Assembly (NCBI GenBank): GCA_046329535.1
Contig: JAXLUN010000003.1
Location: forward strand, 372,001 to 436,000
Direction of reading: 5' to 3'
Source of the DNA: Bog-950 sp046329535
GTDB taxonomy: Bacteria > Bacteroidota > Bacteroidia > Chitinophagales > LD1
DNA length: 64,000 nucleotides
The notes beneath the pieces are model-generated. The model was not told where the DNA came from, made no database searches, and saw only the letters and a program-made list of their open reading frames with translations. The position numbers were made by a program, and so were the translations under genes. Below are positions 17,747 to 26,316 of this stretch, one piece after another (within the stretch, counting starts at the first letter, position 1; each line of letters starts with the position of its first letter).

Positions 17747-19519
17747 TTAATCGTAATCTAATTCCAGACCGAACTGTTGCTGCATCTTTTTGATCTCCGG
17801 ATTTTTCTCCATCAATCTTTCCAACTTCTCCTTCGGGGTATAAGGTTTGGTTCCTGTTTCAATTTTTTTGTCTGCTATCACTTCCATCTCCAGCAAAGCA
17901 CCAACCCTTTTTGAAATAAAATTCTGTACTCCCAACCTCACTTCATCAAACTGCTTTTTCTGAATATCGCTTTGCACTTTAAGTGTAAGTTTACTCAAAG
18001 TAGCCTCATCTAAACTCGGTAAAAAATTATTGAAGCTTATTTTTAGTCCCTTTTTCTCTTCTGGGATTCCTGCCGCATACTCATTCCATAGCCTGATAAT
18101 ATTTTCATAATTGAGCAGCAATATTTCCCCCTCAAAAACTTCATCAGATGTTTCTTTCAGCAACTGCTTTTCCGCATTTGCTTCTAAATCATTAATAGAA
18201 TCAATAGTCAGTATTTTTTTGCTCTTAGCAAGTATCACCGGCTGGCTACGGGTAACAGGAGTTGCTGTGCTATTGGTTGTTTTTGCCGCTTGAGGTTCTA
18301 GATCCGTAACTGGACTTTTTATCTCAACCTTTTCAGTTGTCTTTTCAGGTTTTTCATCCTTTAAAGAAGGTGTATCACTTATGTCAAGGAGTTTTTTTTT
18401 ACTTACATCCGCATTAACGCTGACTACCGAATTGATGTAACACATCTTAATGAGCGTTAACTCTACCGTAAGTCGCTTATTTTTAGATGCTTTGTATTGT
18501 ACATCACATTGATTTCCTAATTGCAAACAGTTTACCAGGAAATCGGCTGAGGCCATCGATGACTGGTCGGTATATTTTTGTTTCAGATTACCACTCACCT
18601 CCAGCATTTGCAGGGTCTGGTTGTCTTTACAGAAAAGCAGGTTCCGGAAGTGTTCACATAGGCCTAGTATAAAATCATCTCCCTCAAACCCTTTTTTCAA
18701 TATCTGATCAAGTAACAAAAGACTACCGGATAGATTTTCCGTAAGCAAACAGTCGGTTACCTTAAAAAAGTAATCATAGTCAAGTACATTCAGATTTTCC
18801 AGAACCGATTCATAGCTCAACTTGCCACCACTAAAACTTGACAGACGATCAAACATAGAAAGCGCATCGCGCATACCGCCATCAGCTTTCTGGGCTATAA
18901 TATGCAGAGCATCTTCGGCAGCTTCTATCTTCTCTACTTCACAAATATGTTTCAGGTGTTTGACAATGGTTTCTATACCAATACGCTTGAAATCGAAAAT
19001 CTGGCAACGAGAAAGAATAGTTGGCAGAATCTTATGCTTCTCCGTTGTTGCTAAAATAAATTTGCAATAAGAAGGTGGCTCTTCCAGCGTTTTAAGAAAC
19101 GCATTGAACGCACTCAATGAAAGCATGTGAACCTCATCTATAATATAGATTTTGTATTTACCGCTTTGCGGTGGAAACCGAACTTGGTCAACCAAGGCTC
19201 TGATATCTTCTACCGAGTTATTGGAGGCTGCATCTAATTCATGAATATTAAAAGATGAATTCTGTTGAAATGAGACACATGAATTACATTGACCACAAGC
19301 TTCAAAATCATCTGTTTGGTTCTCGCAGTTAATTGTTTTAGCAAGAATACGAGCGGCTGTAGTTTTACCAACACCTCGCGGACCACAAAACAAAAACGAA
19401 TGAGCAAGATGCCCGGTGCGTATAGCATTCTTTAATGTAGTGGCAACCTGTTCCTGACCAACCATTTCATTGAATCGGGAGGGACGATACTTTCTTGCAC
19501 TTACAATATACTCTGCCAT
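17747..19519 (-). CDS. dnaX: DNA polymerase III subunit gamma/tau
   Basis: A 590-residue clamp-loader subunit. Walker A GPRGVGKTT is at 46-54, the zinc knuckle is Cys65/Cys75/Cys78/Cys81, Walker B reads IYIIDEVHMLS, and the SRC arginine-finger motif is in LSRCQIFDF. Domain III extends to about residue 360. A low-complexity charged linker (about 365-430) leads to the tau C-terminus, which binds polymerase alpha in other bacteria. I see no obvious slippery frameshift motif for a short gamma form. A TATTTTTA octamer 9 nt before the ATG may be its -7 box. holB, encoding another clamp-loader subunit, is at 37 kb. Confidence 0.97.
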   Translation of the reverse strand: MAEYIVSARKYRPSRFNEMVGQEQVATTLKNAIRTGHLAHSFLFCGPRGVGKTTAARILAKTINCENQTDDFEACGQCNSCVSFQQNSSFNIHELDAASNNSVEDIRALVDQVRFPPQSGKYKIYIIDEVHMLSLSAFNAFLKTLEEPPSYCKFILATTEKHKILPTILSRCQIFDFKRIGIETIVKHLKHICEVEKIEAAEDALHIIAQKADGGMRDALSMFDRLSSFSGGKLSYESVLENLNVLDYDYFFKVTDCLLTENLSGSLLLLDQILKKGFEGDDFILGLCEHFRNLLFCKDNQTLQMLEVSGNLKQKYTDQSSMASADFLVNCLQLGNQCDVQYKASKNKRLTVELTLIKMCYINSVVSVNADVSKKKLLDISDTPSLKDEKPEKTTEKVEIKSPVTDLEPQAAKTTNSTATPVTRSQPVILAKSKKILTIDSINDLEANAEKQLLKETSDEVFEGEILLLNYENIIRLWNEYAAGIPEEKKGLKISFNNFLPSLDEATLSKLTLKVQSDIQKKQFDEVRLGVQNFISKRVGALLEMEVIADKKIETGTKPYTPKEKLERLMEKNPEIKKMQQQFGLELDYD

Positions 19520-19527
19520 AGCGGTGG

Positions 19528-19535
19528 TAAAAATA
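19528..19535 (-). promoter_or_regulatory. possible -7 element of dnaX
   Basis: TATTTTTA on the minus strand, followed by CC, ends 8 nt before the dnaX ATG. It is one mismatch from TAnnTTTG and would give an mRNA with only a few leader bases. No clear TTTG -33 box. Confidence 0.3.
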
Positions 19536-19564
19536 GAAACCTGAACGATTCTTTATAAAGTAAT

Positions 19565-20152
19565 TTAAGGTCTGAAATCCGGATTGGCCGAACTCTTACT
19601 TCTCTTCAACTTTTCATATAAAAAAGATACCGGGTTGGTAAACTTAGCTTTGGGAATTTTAGTGCCGAACTTAGGTGGTGCAATGCCTGGCAAAACAACT
19701 TTATTCACGTCCCTGGCATCTACAAAAGCCTGTTTAAATTCTTCGAGATTGTGATACGGATAAATAGTGACCTCTTTCAATTTTACAAAATCATGTATCA
19801 ACTGAATTTCGAGAGTATAATATTTAGTAGTATCCAAATCAGAAACGTGAACTATTTTGGAAATATAGCCGGTAGAAGAAAATTTAAGTGTGTCACTTTT
19901 TCGAACATAAAAAGCAAAGTTCCCTTCGGCATCGCAGCTAAATCCCTTGTTGGTTCCGTTCACACGAATATTTGCATTGCCTATGTTTCTTTTCGTTTGC
20001 ACATCAATCACTTTGCCTTTTATCAGAAACTTTCCTTCTGTAAAATCAAAATTCAATTGAGCACCAGCCTGGAAAAAGGAGAAACACGCCACCACAAAAA
20101 TTAGCACCAGTTTAGCTGATATAGGCTTACTTGTATGTTGGTTCAATGTCAT
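19565..20152 (-). CDS. secreted carboxypeptidase-regulatory-like domain protein
   Basis: 195 residues. A signal peptide of about 32 residues ends QAGAQ. Residues about 43-115 form a CarboxypepD_reg-like beta-sandwich (FLIKGKVIDVQTKRNIGNAN, then a GTNKGFSCDAEGNFAFYV turn), the same module found at the N-terminus of many TonB receptors. A basic C-terminal tail of 60 residues follows. Free-standing proteins of this type are common in Bacteroidota and have no assigned function. It lies upstream of dnaX on the same strand with a 45-nt gap. Confidence 0.75.
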   Translation of the reverse strand: MTLNQHTSKPISAKLVLIFVVACFSFFQAGAQLNFDFTEGKFLIKGKVIDVQTKRNIGNANIRVNGTNKGFSCDAEGNFAFYVRKSDTLKFSSTGYISKIVHVSDLDTTKYYTLEIQLIHDFVKLKEVTIYPYHNLEEFKQAFVDARDVNKVVLPGIAPPKFGTKIPKAKFTNPVSFLYEKLKRSKSSANPDFRP

Positions 20153-20189
20153 TTAGTTGTTGCGGTTTCTGTATGATGCGGTATCGTAA

Positions 20190-20225
20190 AAATAAAATCC
20201 CTGCCGTAATTAACGACAGGGATAT
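20190..20225 (-). terminator. terminator of the rpsF-rpsR-rplI operon
   Basis: ATCCCTG pairs with CAGGGAT (20197-20203 with 20217-20223) plus an inner CG/CG; on the minus strand the hairpin is followed by a T-rich run. It lies 26 nt beyond the rplI stop. Confidence 0.8.
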
Positions 20226-20248
20226 ATCCTTGTTGTGAATCTTTAGCT

Positions 20249-20698
20249 TTATTCAGCTACAACCTCAAAAGCAACAGTTACCTTGTGGCTTGATCCTAAA
20301 CCAACTTCGGCTGTATAGTTGCCCAAGCTCTTTACCTCACCTTCCACGATAGTTATTTTTCTGCGGTCAACCTCTACCTGAAGTTGATTTTTGATAGCCT
20401 CAGCTACATGGTAGGCAGAAACACTTCCAAAAATTTTTCCTGTGGTTCCAACCTTAGCACTAATCTTTACCGGTGCCGACTGTAGGCGCTCAGAAATAAC
20501 ATTGAATTGTTCCAGTAATTTAGCTTCGCGTTTTTCGCGACCTTTCAATCTGCCGGCCAGTTGAGCCAGTGTTCCGTTATTTTTTACTACGGCAAAGCCC
20601 TGTGGTATCAGATAGTTTAACCCGTAGCCAGGACGAACGTTTACCACGTCATCGGCAAAGCCCAGTTTTTCCACATCTTTTATAAGTATAAGTTCCAT
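20249..20698 (-). CDS. rplI: 50S ribosomal protein L9
   Basis: 149 residues, typical length. The N-terminal L9 domain starts MELILIKDVEKLGFADDVVN and includes the GYGLNYLIPQGFA motif; a long connecting helix and the C-terminal rRNA-binding domain follow. It is the last gene of the rpsF-rpsR-rplI operon, 27 nt after rpsR, and ends at an intrinsic terminator. Confidence 0.98.
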   Translation of the reverse strand: MELILIKDVEKLGFADDVVNVRPGYGLNYLIPQGFAVVKNNGTLAQLAGRLKGREKREAKLLEQFNVISERLQSAPVKISAKVGTTGKIFGSVSAYHVAEAIKNQLQVEVDRRKITIVEGEVKSLGNYTAEVGLGSSHKVTVAFEVVAE

Positions 20699-20725
20699 TG
20701 TTTAATCTTTAATTGGTTCAACCAT

Positions 20726-20995
20726 TTATTTCAAAAGATCTGCTACGTATGGCAGAATGGCAATGTGGCGGGCACGTTTTACAGCCTGAGCCACCTTGCG
20801 CTGATATTTTAGCGAGTTACCACTCAATCTGCGCGGAAGAATTTTTCCTTGCTCATTGATAAACGTCAACAAATATTCAGGGTCCTTATAGTCAATATAC
20901 TTAATACCGTTTTTCTTAAAACGGCAGTATTTTTTCTTAATCAAACCAATTTTAGTAGCTGTTAAGTATTTAATTTTGTCGTTAGGTGCTGCCAT
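20726..20995 (-). CDS. rpsR: 30S ribosomal protein S18
   Basis: 89 residues. It has the S18 core from YCRFKKNGIKYIDYKD through the ILPRRLSGNSLKYQRKVAQA motif to the AVKRARHIAILPYV end. It partners S6 on the small subunit. The gene is 2 nt from the rpsF stop and 27 nt before rplI, so all three are one transcript. Confidence 0.98.
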   Translation of the reverse strand: MAAPNDKIKYLTATKIGLIKKKYCRFKKNGIKYIDYKDPEYLLTFINEQGKILPRRLSGNSLKYQRKVAQAVKRARHIAILPYVADLLK

Positions 20996-20997
20996 AA

Positions 20998-21372
20998 TTA
21001 TACCTCCGCTTTTTGAGTAACGTTAACTTTTTTGTTTCTGCCTACTAAACCGGCACGTTTGTCGTCATTGTATTTAACGGCATACTTGTCAAGTTTAATG
21101 GTTAGGTAACGTAACACATTTTCATCGCGTCTGAACGCAATTTCAAGTGTGTCCACTGCCTTACCACCACCGCGATATTCTACCAAATGATAGATACCTG
21201 TGGTTTTTTTACCGATAGGGTAACGTAAATTCTTCAGTCCCCAGTGTTCCTGGTGAACGATCTCAGCTCCCTGGGACTTAAGTAGCTCAACAAAATTGTT
21301 GATGCTCTTTTTGGCGTCATCTTCCGATAACACGGGAGTGAGAATAAATACTGTTTCGTACTGTGTCAGCAT
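20998..21372 (-). CDS. rpsF: 30S ribosomal protein S6
   Basis: 124 residues; family fold evident from YETVFILTPVLSEDDAKKSI, the GLKNLRYPIGKKTTGIYHL segment and the RDENVLRYLTIKLD end, plus a basic C-terminal tail. First gene of the S6-S18-L9 operon, with the best promoter in the window about 36 nt upstream. Confidence 0.98.
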   Translation of the reverse strand: MLTQYETVFILTPVLSEDDAKKSINNFVELLKSQGAEIVHQEHWGLKNLRYPIGKKTTGIYHLVEYRGGGKAVDTLEIAFRRDENVLRYLTIKLDKYAVKYNDDKRAGLVGRNKKVNVTQKAEV

Positions 21373-21407
21373 GTTTCTCTGCTTTTAGGGTTTTAAAAAA
21401 TGGACGG

Positions 21408-21438
21408 CAAAGTTATCCTTATATCTATGATTTCCAAA
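21408..21438 (-). promoter_or_regulatory. Bacteroidota sigma-A promoter of the rpsF operon
   Basis: On the minus strand TTTG (21435-21438), exactly 19 nt, then TAACTTTG (21408-21415): a perfect match to the Bacteroidota -33/-7 consensus at the usual spacing, about 35 nt before the rpsF ATG. Confidence 0.8.
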
Positions 21439-21601
21439 CGGAGGGCAAAATATGGTCTCAAAACTCCCCAAAACCTCTTGCAGACAACCGAAGAACGGTT
21501 AGTTGGAGTTCCCCCAAGCAAATCTGTAACTGATTTTCAATCCCAGAAAGTGTTTCGGGAAAAATGTAATTAAAAGGACATTCCCTATAATTCAGTTTTT
21601 C
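21439..21601. other. intergenic stretch upstream of rpsF promoter
   Basis: No gene or terminator is convincing here. A small hairpin AACCG-AAGAA-CGGTT (21486-21500) is the only structure noticed, and it lacks a T run. Confidence 0.3.
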
Positions 21602-24526
21602 TCAATATACCTTATAACCTGAAAAAACACTTTCTAATTGATTGAGGTCGATAGACTGTGTTGCTCCGGTAGCTTGCTGTACTACCACATCCACCACATC
21701 GCCAGCGTATAACCTAAGATTACTTTGGAGAGATTGACTGGATGCTCCAGAACCAGAAGTAACTGTTTGTCGAGCCTGTTCAGTGATTAATCCATTTACC
21801 CGAATCGCAAGTATTGCATCGCCCGAAGAACTGAAAGCAGACCAGTTAACGCGAACATCAAAATGATACATACCTTCGCTATAAATATTAAATGTACCAA
21901 AAGAAGGGTCGTAGTAATTACCGTCATTAAAAGTCACATTATCAAAGATAAGCTGCGTAGTTACGGCATCGGCTATGCCAAATAGCCCGATTATGCTATA
22001 AGCGCTGAAAGCTTTCTTGGGATTATCTTCACCCCAAGAGGCCAAGCCAGTAGCATCAGAAATCAATACTTTACCCTGACCAGGTCCGCCTCCTGTAATC
22101 TTCACCTGCCCGTTTACCTCCAGTTTAGCAGCAGGGGAAGGTGTTCCTATACCTATATTATCGGTAGCAAAATCAATGGTAAGCGCATCATTGCCTGTGC
22201 CAAAATTAAATATTCGATAACTGCTGTTGTTGAGAGTTCCTGCCAGCCATTGTGGAGTGTCGTTCAAAGAATACTGCACAGCAGCCTGGTCGGTAGATAC
22301 ATCGGATTTATCCAAAATCAAAAGTGATCTATTAAAACTTCCACCCTGACCTTTTAAGCGCAAAGCAGCATCTGTATTGAAAGCAATATCGATATTATAG
22401 ACGGGTGAAGTGGAAATTAAACCAATGCCGATTTTACCATCATTGGTTAGGCGCATCCGCTCGGTAGAAGCAGTACCAAATGCCACCGGTTCATTCTCGT
22501 AGTTAGTAATAAAAGCAGCTCCGGCAACTGTAGAATGACCAATTACCAAACCATCAATCGGTCCGTCACCGGTATTAGCTGAAGTAATCTGAAAACGGGT
22601 AGGTGCCGATAATGCACTTTTTACTACTAAATCATTTACTGGTGCATTTACATTGACACCAACTTGTCCATCTTGAGATATGATGACCCTCGGCTTTGCA
22701 CTGGTTCCTATACGTACCTCTTCAGATTCATAATTCATTAACTGAATATCACCTGTATTACTCATTTGACCAATTACAAATCCATCTGTTTTAGTGTTAC
22801 CGGTAACCGAGGAAGTAAGTTGTATGGCAGCGGTATCAAAACCTGCCGAAACAACTAATTCGCGTTGTGGGGTAATGGTTCCTATACCTACCTTACCGGT
22901 TTCACTAATCCGCATTCTTTCAAGAGCATTCGTTCCCAAAAGCAAAGGTTTATTTTCCTGATTCATGACCATAGCAGTACCAAACACTTCGCTTTGACCA
23001 ACCAACAAACCATCTGTCGCAAATTGACCTGTGAGAACTGAAGCAATCTGAAGGCTGGTAGGCAGACCGCTTTGACTAACCAGAACTAGGTCGCGTGCAG
23101 GAAAGGCAGTTCCGATACCAACTAATCCATCTCGAGTAAACCGGATACGTTCATTTCCGGAGGTTCCCAAATACAAATCCTGCACCTCCTGATTAACAAT
23201 ACTTAATACCCCAGAGTCTGATTGAAGAATAAGGAATCCATCGGTTGCACCATTACCGGTATTGTTATTTGTTAGCAGAACTCCTGTAGTTGTATCCCCG
23301 TGTATATGCAAGGATTGCGCAGGAATGGAGGTATTAACACCTAAAAAATTTCCATCATCATAAACACGAGAATTACCAATAGAAATAGAGTCGGGAGTAA
23401 ATTTTGCAATAAAATTGAGGGTGCCTGAAGCAGCCCCCGGACCGGTAGGTCCCGTACTACCTGTAGCACCAGTTAATCCATTTATACCCGTTGCCCCTGT
23501 TACTCCGGGTATTCCCTGCAATCCGGTAGCACCTGTTGCACCGGTTACTCCTTGCGCACCTGTAGATCCCGTTATACCAGTGGCACCGGTTACTCCGCTA
23601 ATACCTTGTGAACCCGTAGGCCCAACAGCGCCTGTTCCACCAGTTATTCCCTGCGGGCCTTGTGGGCCAGTATTGCCAGTTATACCTTGAGCACCAGTGG
23701 CACCGGTCGCCCCGGTTACACCGTTAGCGCCTGTAGAACCTGTTGCTCCAGTAACACCCTGCACACCTTGGGCACCAGCAATCCCCTGCAGGCCTTGCCC
23801 CCCCGTAACACCAGTTAAGCCTTGGGGACCTTGAGCACCAGTCGCTCCGGCTATACCGTTGGCACCAGTGGCACCTGTTGCTCCGGTATTTCCTGCGACA
23901 CCGGTTGCACCAGTAGCCCCTGTTACGCCTGTGGCTCCTGTTGGTCCTGTAGCTCCACCTCCTGAACCTGAAGGTCCTGTAGGGCCTGTAGCTCCATTTG
24001 TACCAGGCAAACCTTGTAATCCGGTTGGTCCGGTAATACCTGTTGGCCCCATTGAGCCTGTTGGTCCAGTTGCACCATTTATACCATTAGCACCAGTAGG
24101 CCCTGTAGCACCTCCACCTCCGTTGCCGGCAGTTTCAGCATAAAGTGCATAAGCAACACTGACCAATTGAGTAGAACCAACTACGAGATAATTGTTTCCG
24201 CCTGCAGGGTCATATTCAACTTGTAAGTATTTTGCTCCTGCACCCCAATTAATTGCAGAGAAATTTCCTAGCGATATGGTTCCATTTCCAACCAGTGCTG
24301 TGAACAGACCAAATTGATTGGTTTGAAGGTTTTGACTCTCTTGGTAGAGAATAGGCCCTGTCACTGAGATATCACGGATTGTGAAACGGCAGTTTACCTG
24401 CTGATTGGTCAATACAGATCCCGCTGCATCACGAGCTACTGCCTGATAATTGAACTTTTGTGGCGCCTGGGAAAAAGATAGTAAGGCGGAAGCAAAAAAA
24501 ACAGTAAGTGTTAATATCCTTTTCAT
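21602..24526 (-). CDS. collagen-like repeat protein with C1q-like C-terminal domain
   Basis: 974 residues, exported (signal peptide about 1-20, ends SFSQ). Residues 21-130 form an N-terminal module common in Bacteroidota fibre proteins (starts KFNYQAVARDAAGSVLTNQQ, ends VSVAYALYAE). Residues about 139-367 are collagen-like Gly-X-Y triplets, mostly GATGPTG or GVTGATG. From about 385 come four ~80-residue repeats sharing TDGL-IG, ERMRI and GKVGIGT motifs, similar to phage tail-fibre stalks. The last ~140 residues (from KKAFSAY) match the C1q/TNF-like trimerising fold, with the FNDGNYYDPSFGTF and GMYHFDVRV motifs. No T9SS domain is seen. Likely a trimeric surface fibre. Confidence 0.85.
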   Translation of the reverse strand: MKRILTLTVFFASALLSFSQAPQKFNYQAVARDAAGSVLTNQQVNCRFTIRDISVTGPILYQESQNLQTNQFGLFTALVGNGTISLGNFSAINWGAGAKYLQVEYDPAGGNNYLVVGSTQLVSVAYALYAETAGNGGGGATGPTGANGINGATGPTGSMGPTGITGPTGLQGLPGTNGATGPTGPSGSGGGATGPTGATGVTGATGATGVAGNTGATGATGANGIAGATGAQGPQGLTGVTGGQGLQGIAGAQGVQGVTGATGSTGANGVTGATGATGAQGITGNTGPQGPQGITGGTGAVGPTGSQGISGVTGATGITGSTGAQGVTGATGATGLQGIPGVTGATGINGLTGATGSTGPTGPGAASGTLNFIAKFTPDSISIGNSRVYDDGNFLGVNTSIPAQSLHIHGDTTTGVLLTNNNTGNGATDGFLILQSDSGVLSIVNQEVQDLYLGTSGNERIRFTRDGLVGIGTAFPARDLVLVSQSGLPTSLQIASVLTGQFATDGLLVGQSEVFGTAMVMNQENKPLLLGTNALERMRISETGKVGIGTITPQRELVVSAGFDTAAIQLTSSVTGNTKTDGFVIGQMSNTGDIQLMNYESEEVRIGTSAKPRVIISQDGQVGVNVNAPVNDLVVKSALSAPTRFQITSANTGDGPIDGLVIGHSTVAGAAFITNYENEPVAFGTASTERMRLTNDGKIGIGLISTSPVYNIDIAFNTDAALRLKGQGGSFNRSLLILDKSDVSTDQAAVQYSLNDTPQWLAGTLNNSSYRIFNFGTGNDALTIDFATDNIGIGTPSPAAKLEVNGQVKITGGGPGQGKVLISDATGLASWGEDNPKKAFSAYSIIGLFGIADAVTTQLIFDNVTFNDGNYYDPSFGTFNIYSEGMYHFDVRVNWSAFSSSGDAILAIRVNGLITEQARQTVTSGSGASSQSLQSNLRLYAGDVVDVVVQQATGATQSIDLNQLESVFSGYKVY
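22370..23340 (-). repeat. four ~80-residue stalk repeats
   Basis: Four imperfect tandem units, each with a leading hydrophobic strand (LVL/LVV), a TG...TDGL(L/V)IGQS block, N-E--P--(L/I)GT, (E)RMRI and G-VGIGT--P. DNA similarity is low, so the repeats are old. Confidence 0.7.
23425..24110 (-). repeat. collagen-triplet coding repeat
   Basis: Roughly 76 Gly-X-Y triplets, coded by 9- and 18-nt DNA units related to GGTGCNACNGGN. The repeat is in frame throughout, with no stop or frameshift visible, and is likely to vary in length between strains by slippage or recombination (inference). Confidence 0.85.
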
Positions 24527-24812
24527 CTATGACATATGGTTTGATGAATGGTTACTCATTCAAATTATACGCATAAAGGTAAACAGAGTTCATCACATAC
24601 CATTTGTTCGCCAAACTCTTTCTTTTCTGTTTGTGTTGTTAGCTGTATAGAAAACAAGAAGAACAGTTACAAAACGGGGATGATAAAAGCCCGTTGCCTA
24701 TCATTATGCAACAAAAAAATATATGCTATGCTAAAACAGGTTGCCCTTTAGTTTATCAATAGCTAAAATCATTAGTCATATACCAATCAGAAGCATATGT
24801 GTTTTTATGTCA
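24527..24812. other. intergenic region between collagen-like gene and lipoprotein gene
   Basis: A/T-rich, 286 nt. It must hold the promoter of the collagen-like gene on the minus strand, but no box matches TAnnTTTG with a proper -33. No terminator hairpin with a T run and no small ORF with a convincing start were seen. Confidence 0.3.
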
Positions 24813-25334
24813 TTAGTCCTTTGTACCGGTAAAATCAAAATTGTGCGGAAGTGTAGGGCCTCCTCCTCCAACATTCTCTGTGTAAGATACATTGCAACTG
24901 ATGTAAGTTCCGGTTATAGTAAGGGAACTGCTTGTAACGGTTATATGAGTTGCATCGGCACAAAATTCAACAAAACCATTACCGCTAACTATACCGGAAC
25001 TGTTCTTTGAAGCAGATAAACACCAGTAATAATTATACTGGGATTGACAATATAGTTTAGATGCTTCAAAAACACATTTCAACTTCGTAGTATCTCCTGT
25101 AATAGTATCTAATGTTACTGTCATACTATTCGTGTTGTCGCATACATCGGTAGGTGGAGGCGCTCCGGGCACAGTTGAATGATCGTGATAAGTAACCGAG
25201 TAGGTTCCAACAAATGCTTTCAGTGGATGCTCTGTAATGTTATTCTTGTCATCGCTTTTTTTACATCCTGCAGTTGCTACTAGCGTAACCAGTACCACAA
25301 TAACTGCATTGAAAAAAAATCCTCTTCTTATCAT
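24813..25334 (-). CDS. lipoprotein of unknown function
   Basis: 173 residues. A lipobox (LVATAGC, Cys24) is followed by the charged KKSDDKNN linker typical of surface-exposed Bacteroidota lipoproteins. The body is beta-rich with seven or so cysteines beyond the lipid one, including CDNTNS, YCQSQYNYYWC and EFC segments, so disulphides are likely. It resembles the small one-domain lipocalin-like lipoproteins of the phylum, but I do not recognise a family. Downstream of nothing obvious; the flanking gaps are 287 nt (right of the collagen gene) and 143 nt. Confidence 0.65.
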   Translation of the reverse strand: MIRRGFFFNAVIVVLVTLVATAGCKKSDDKNNITEHPLKAFVGTYSVTYHDHSTVPGAPPPTDVCDNTNSMTVTLDTITGDTTKLKCVFEASKLYCQSQYNYYWCLSASKNSSGIVSGNGFVEFCADATHITVTSSSLTITGTYISCNVSYTENVGGGGPTLPHNFDFTGTKD

Positions 25335-25477
25335 ATCGGTTCTGTTTGTATGTATGCTTAAGGGTTTTCCATTATTTCCGGAATCTTAAAAGTTTAACAA
25401 CGCACTGATATCAAGGCCGCTATTGGTACTAATAAGTAACGATAAAACATACGACTGTGCTTTTCAGCATTCAAATT

Positions 25478-26134
25478 CTACTTACCCACCATTTGGTTGA
25501 CAGCCTCATCTACTGTTTGATTAATGCCAGGAACCACCGGTAATTGCTGCTGCTCTTCGTTAATATATAACTGTAAATCAAATTTGTATGGCATAAAATA
25601 ATACATCATACTCTTGGCAACAGCTACTTTGGCTGCTTTTTGATTGCTTTTGTTTCTCTCTAGAAGAGGAATAAAATACGCATACATCTTTTGCTTTAGC
25701 AAGGTAGAATTTCCTTTTTGAAAGAGTGTGCCAGAGGGTATTGCATCTAAAAGCATCTGGTCAAATTTCAATTCACAATAAAGTAACCGGGTAGCAGGCA
25801 TCCAAACCTGCACTGTTTCCCCATCACGAAAAACACGGAAGTTTCTAACCGATAAATCAATGCCATATCTACCATAATAGGGAATACTAATTACGAGTGT
25901 ATCATTCCCGCTAGTCGTATTAAGTAAATTAAAAAGCTCGCTATTATCCTGTTTGGTTAAGGTAATTACCGAAACAGAATCAACCTCAACAGATGCACCT
26001 TGCACCAAGTTTTTCACCGTTGGATAATTGGCAATCAGACCATCTCTTACTTTATCTGCGCCTTTATAAAAACCGATTACTGCAGCCATGGCTATAAATA
26101 GCGTTAGTAATGCAAGAAGAAAAATCCTTTTCAT
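25478..26134 (-). CDS. DUF4230 family membrane-anchored protein
   Basis: 218 residues. An N-terminal hydrophobic segment (about 4-22) serves as an uncleaved anchor or signal. The central part has the DUF4230 pattern: a strand with ELFNLLNTTSG, then VISIPYYGRYGIDLS, an FRVFRDGETVQVWMPATRLL strand pair (quoted in parts: FRVFRDGE, VQVWMPATRLL), and a C-terminal helix bundle. The family has no established function. The gene begins 13 nt after the tRNA-Arg gene on the same strand, so it is probably made from the tRNA transcript. Confidence 0.7.
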   Translation of the reverse strand: MKRIFLLALLTLFIAMAAVIGFYKGADKVRDGLIANYPTVKNLVQGASVEVDSVSVITLTKQDNSELFNLLNTTSGNDTLVISIPYYGRYGIDLSVRNFRVFRDGETVQVWMPATRLLYCELKFDQMLLDAIPSGTLFQKGNSTLLKQKMYAYFIPLLERNKSNQKAAKVAVAKSMMYYFMPYKFDLQLYINEEQQQLPVVPGINQTVDEAVNQMVGK

Positions 26135-26147
26135 GGAAGAGTTTTTG

Positions 26148-26219
26148 TAGCCACGAGCAGAATCGAACTGCTATTTAGAGTTTAGGAAACCCTCGTTCTA
26201 TCCATTGAACTACGCGGCC
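26148..26219 (-). tRNA. tRNA-Arg (anticodon CCU)
   Basis: 72-nt cloverleaf on the minus strand. Acceptor GGCCGCG pairs with CGTGGCT (two G-U pairs), D stem GTTC/GAAC, anticodon stem AGGGT/ACTCT with loop TTCCTAA giving CCU (reads AGG), T stem AGCAG/CTGCT with loop TTCGATT, variable loop AAAT, discriminator A. CCA is not encoded; CAAAAAC follows. Confidence 0.93.
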
Positions 26220-26316
26220 GCTTGTTGGGGGTGAAAATAAAAATTCTGATATCTGAAAGGTTGAATTTTCACTGCTGATTACTTTTTGTAATATCGCTAA
26301 CACAAAAAATCATTCT

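Noticed and set aside
23425..24110. Dense short DNA repeats that could look like a CRISPR or tandem-repeat array
   Set aside because: The repeats are in frame, code for collagen triplets, have no equal-length spacers, and no cas genes are near.
23415..24143. Two plus-strand open frames rich in Pro-Val-Ala inside the collagen-like gene
   Set aside because: They are the antisense reading of Gly-X-Y triplets (GGN reads as NCC/Pro). They have no promoter, no signal peptide and no domain, and the minus-strand frame is plainly the real one.
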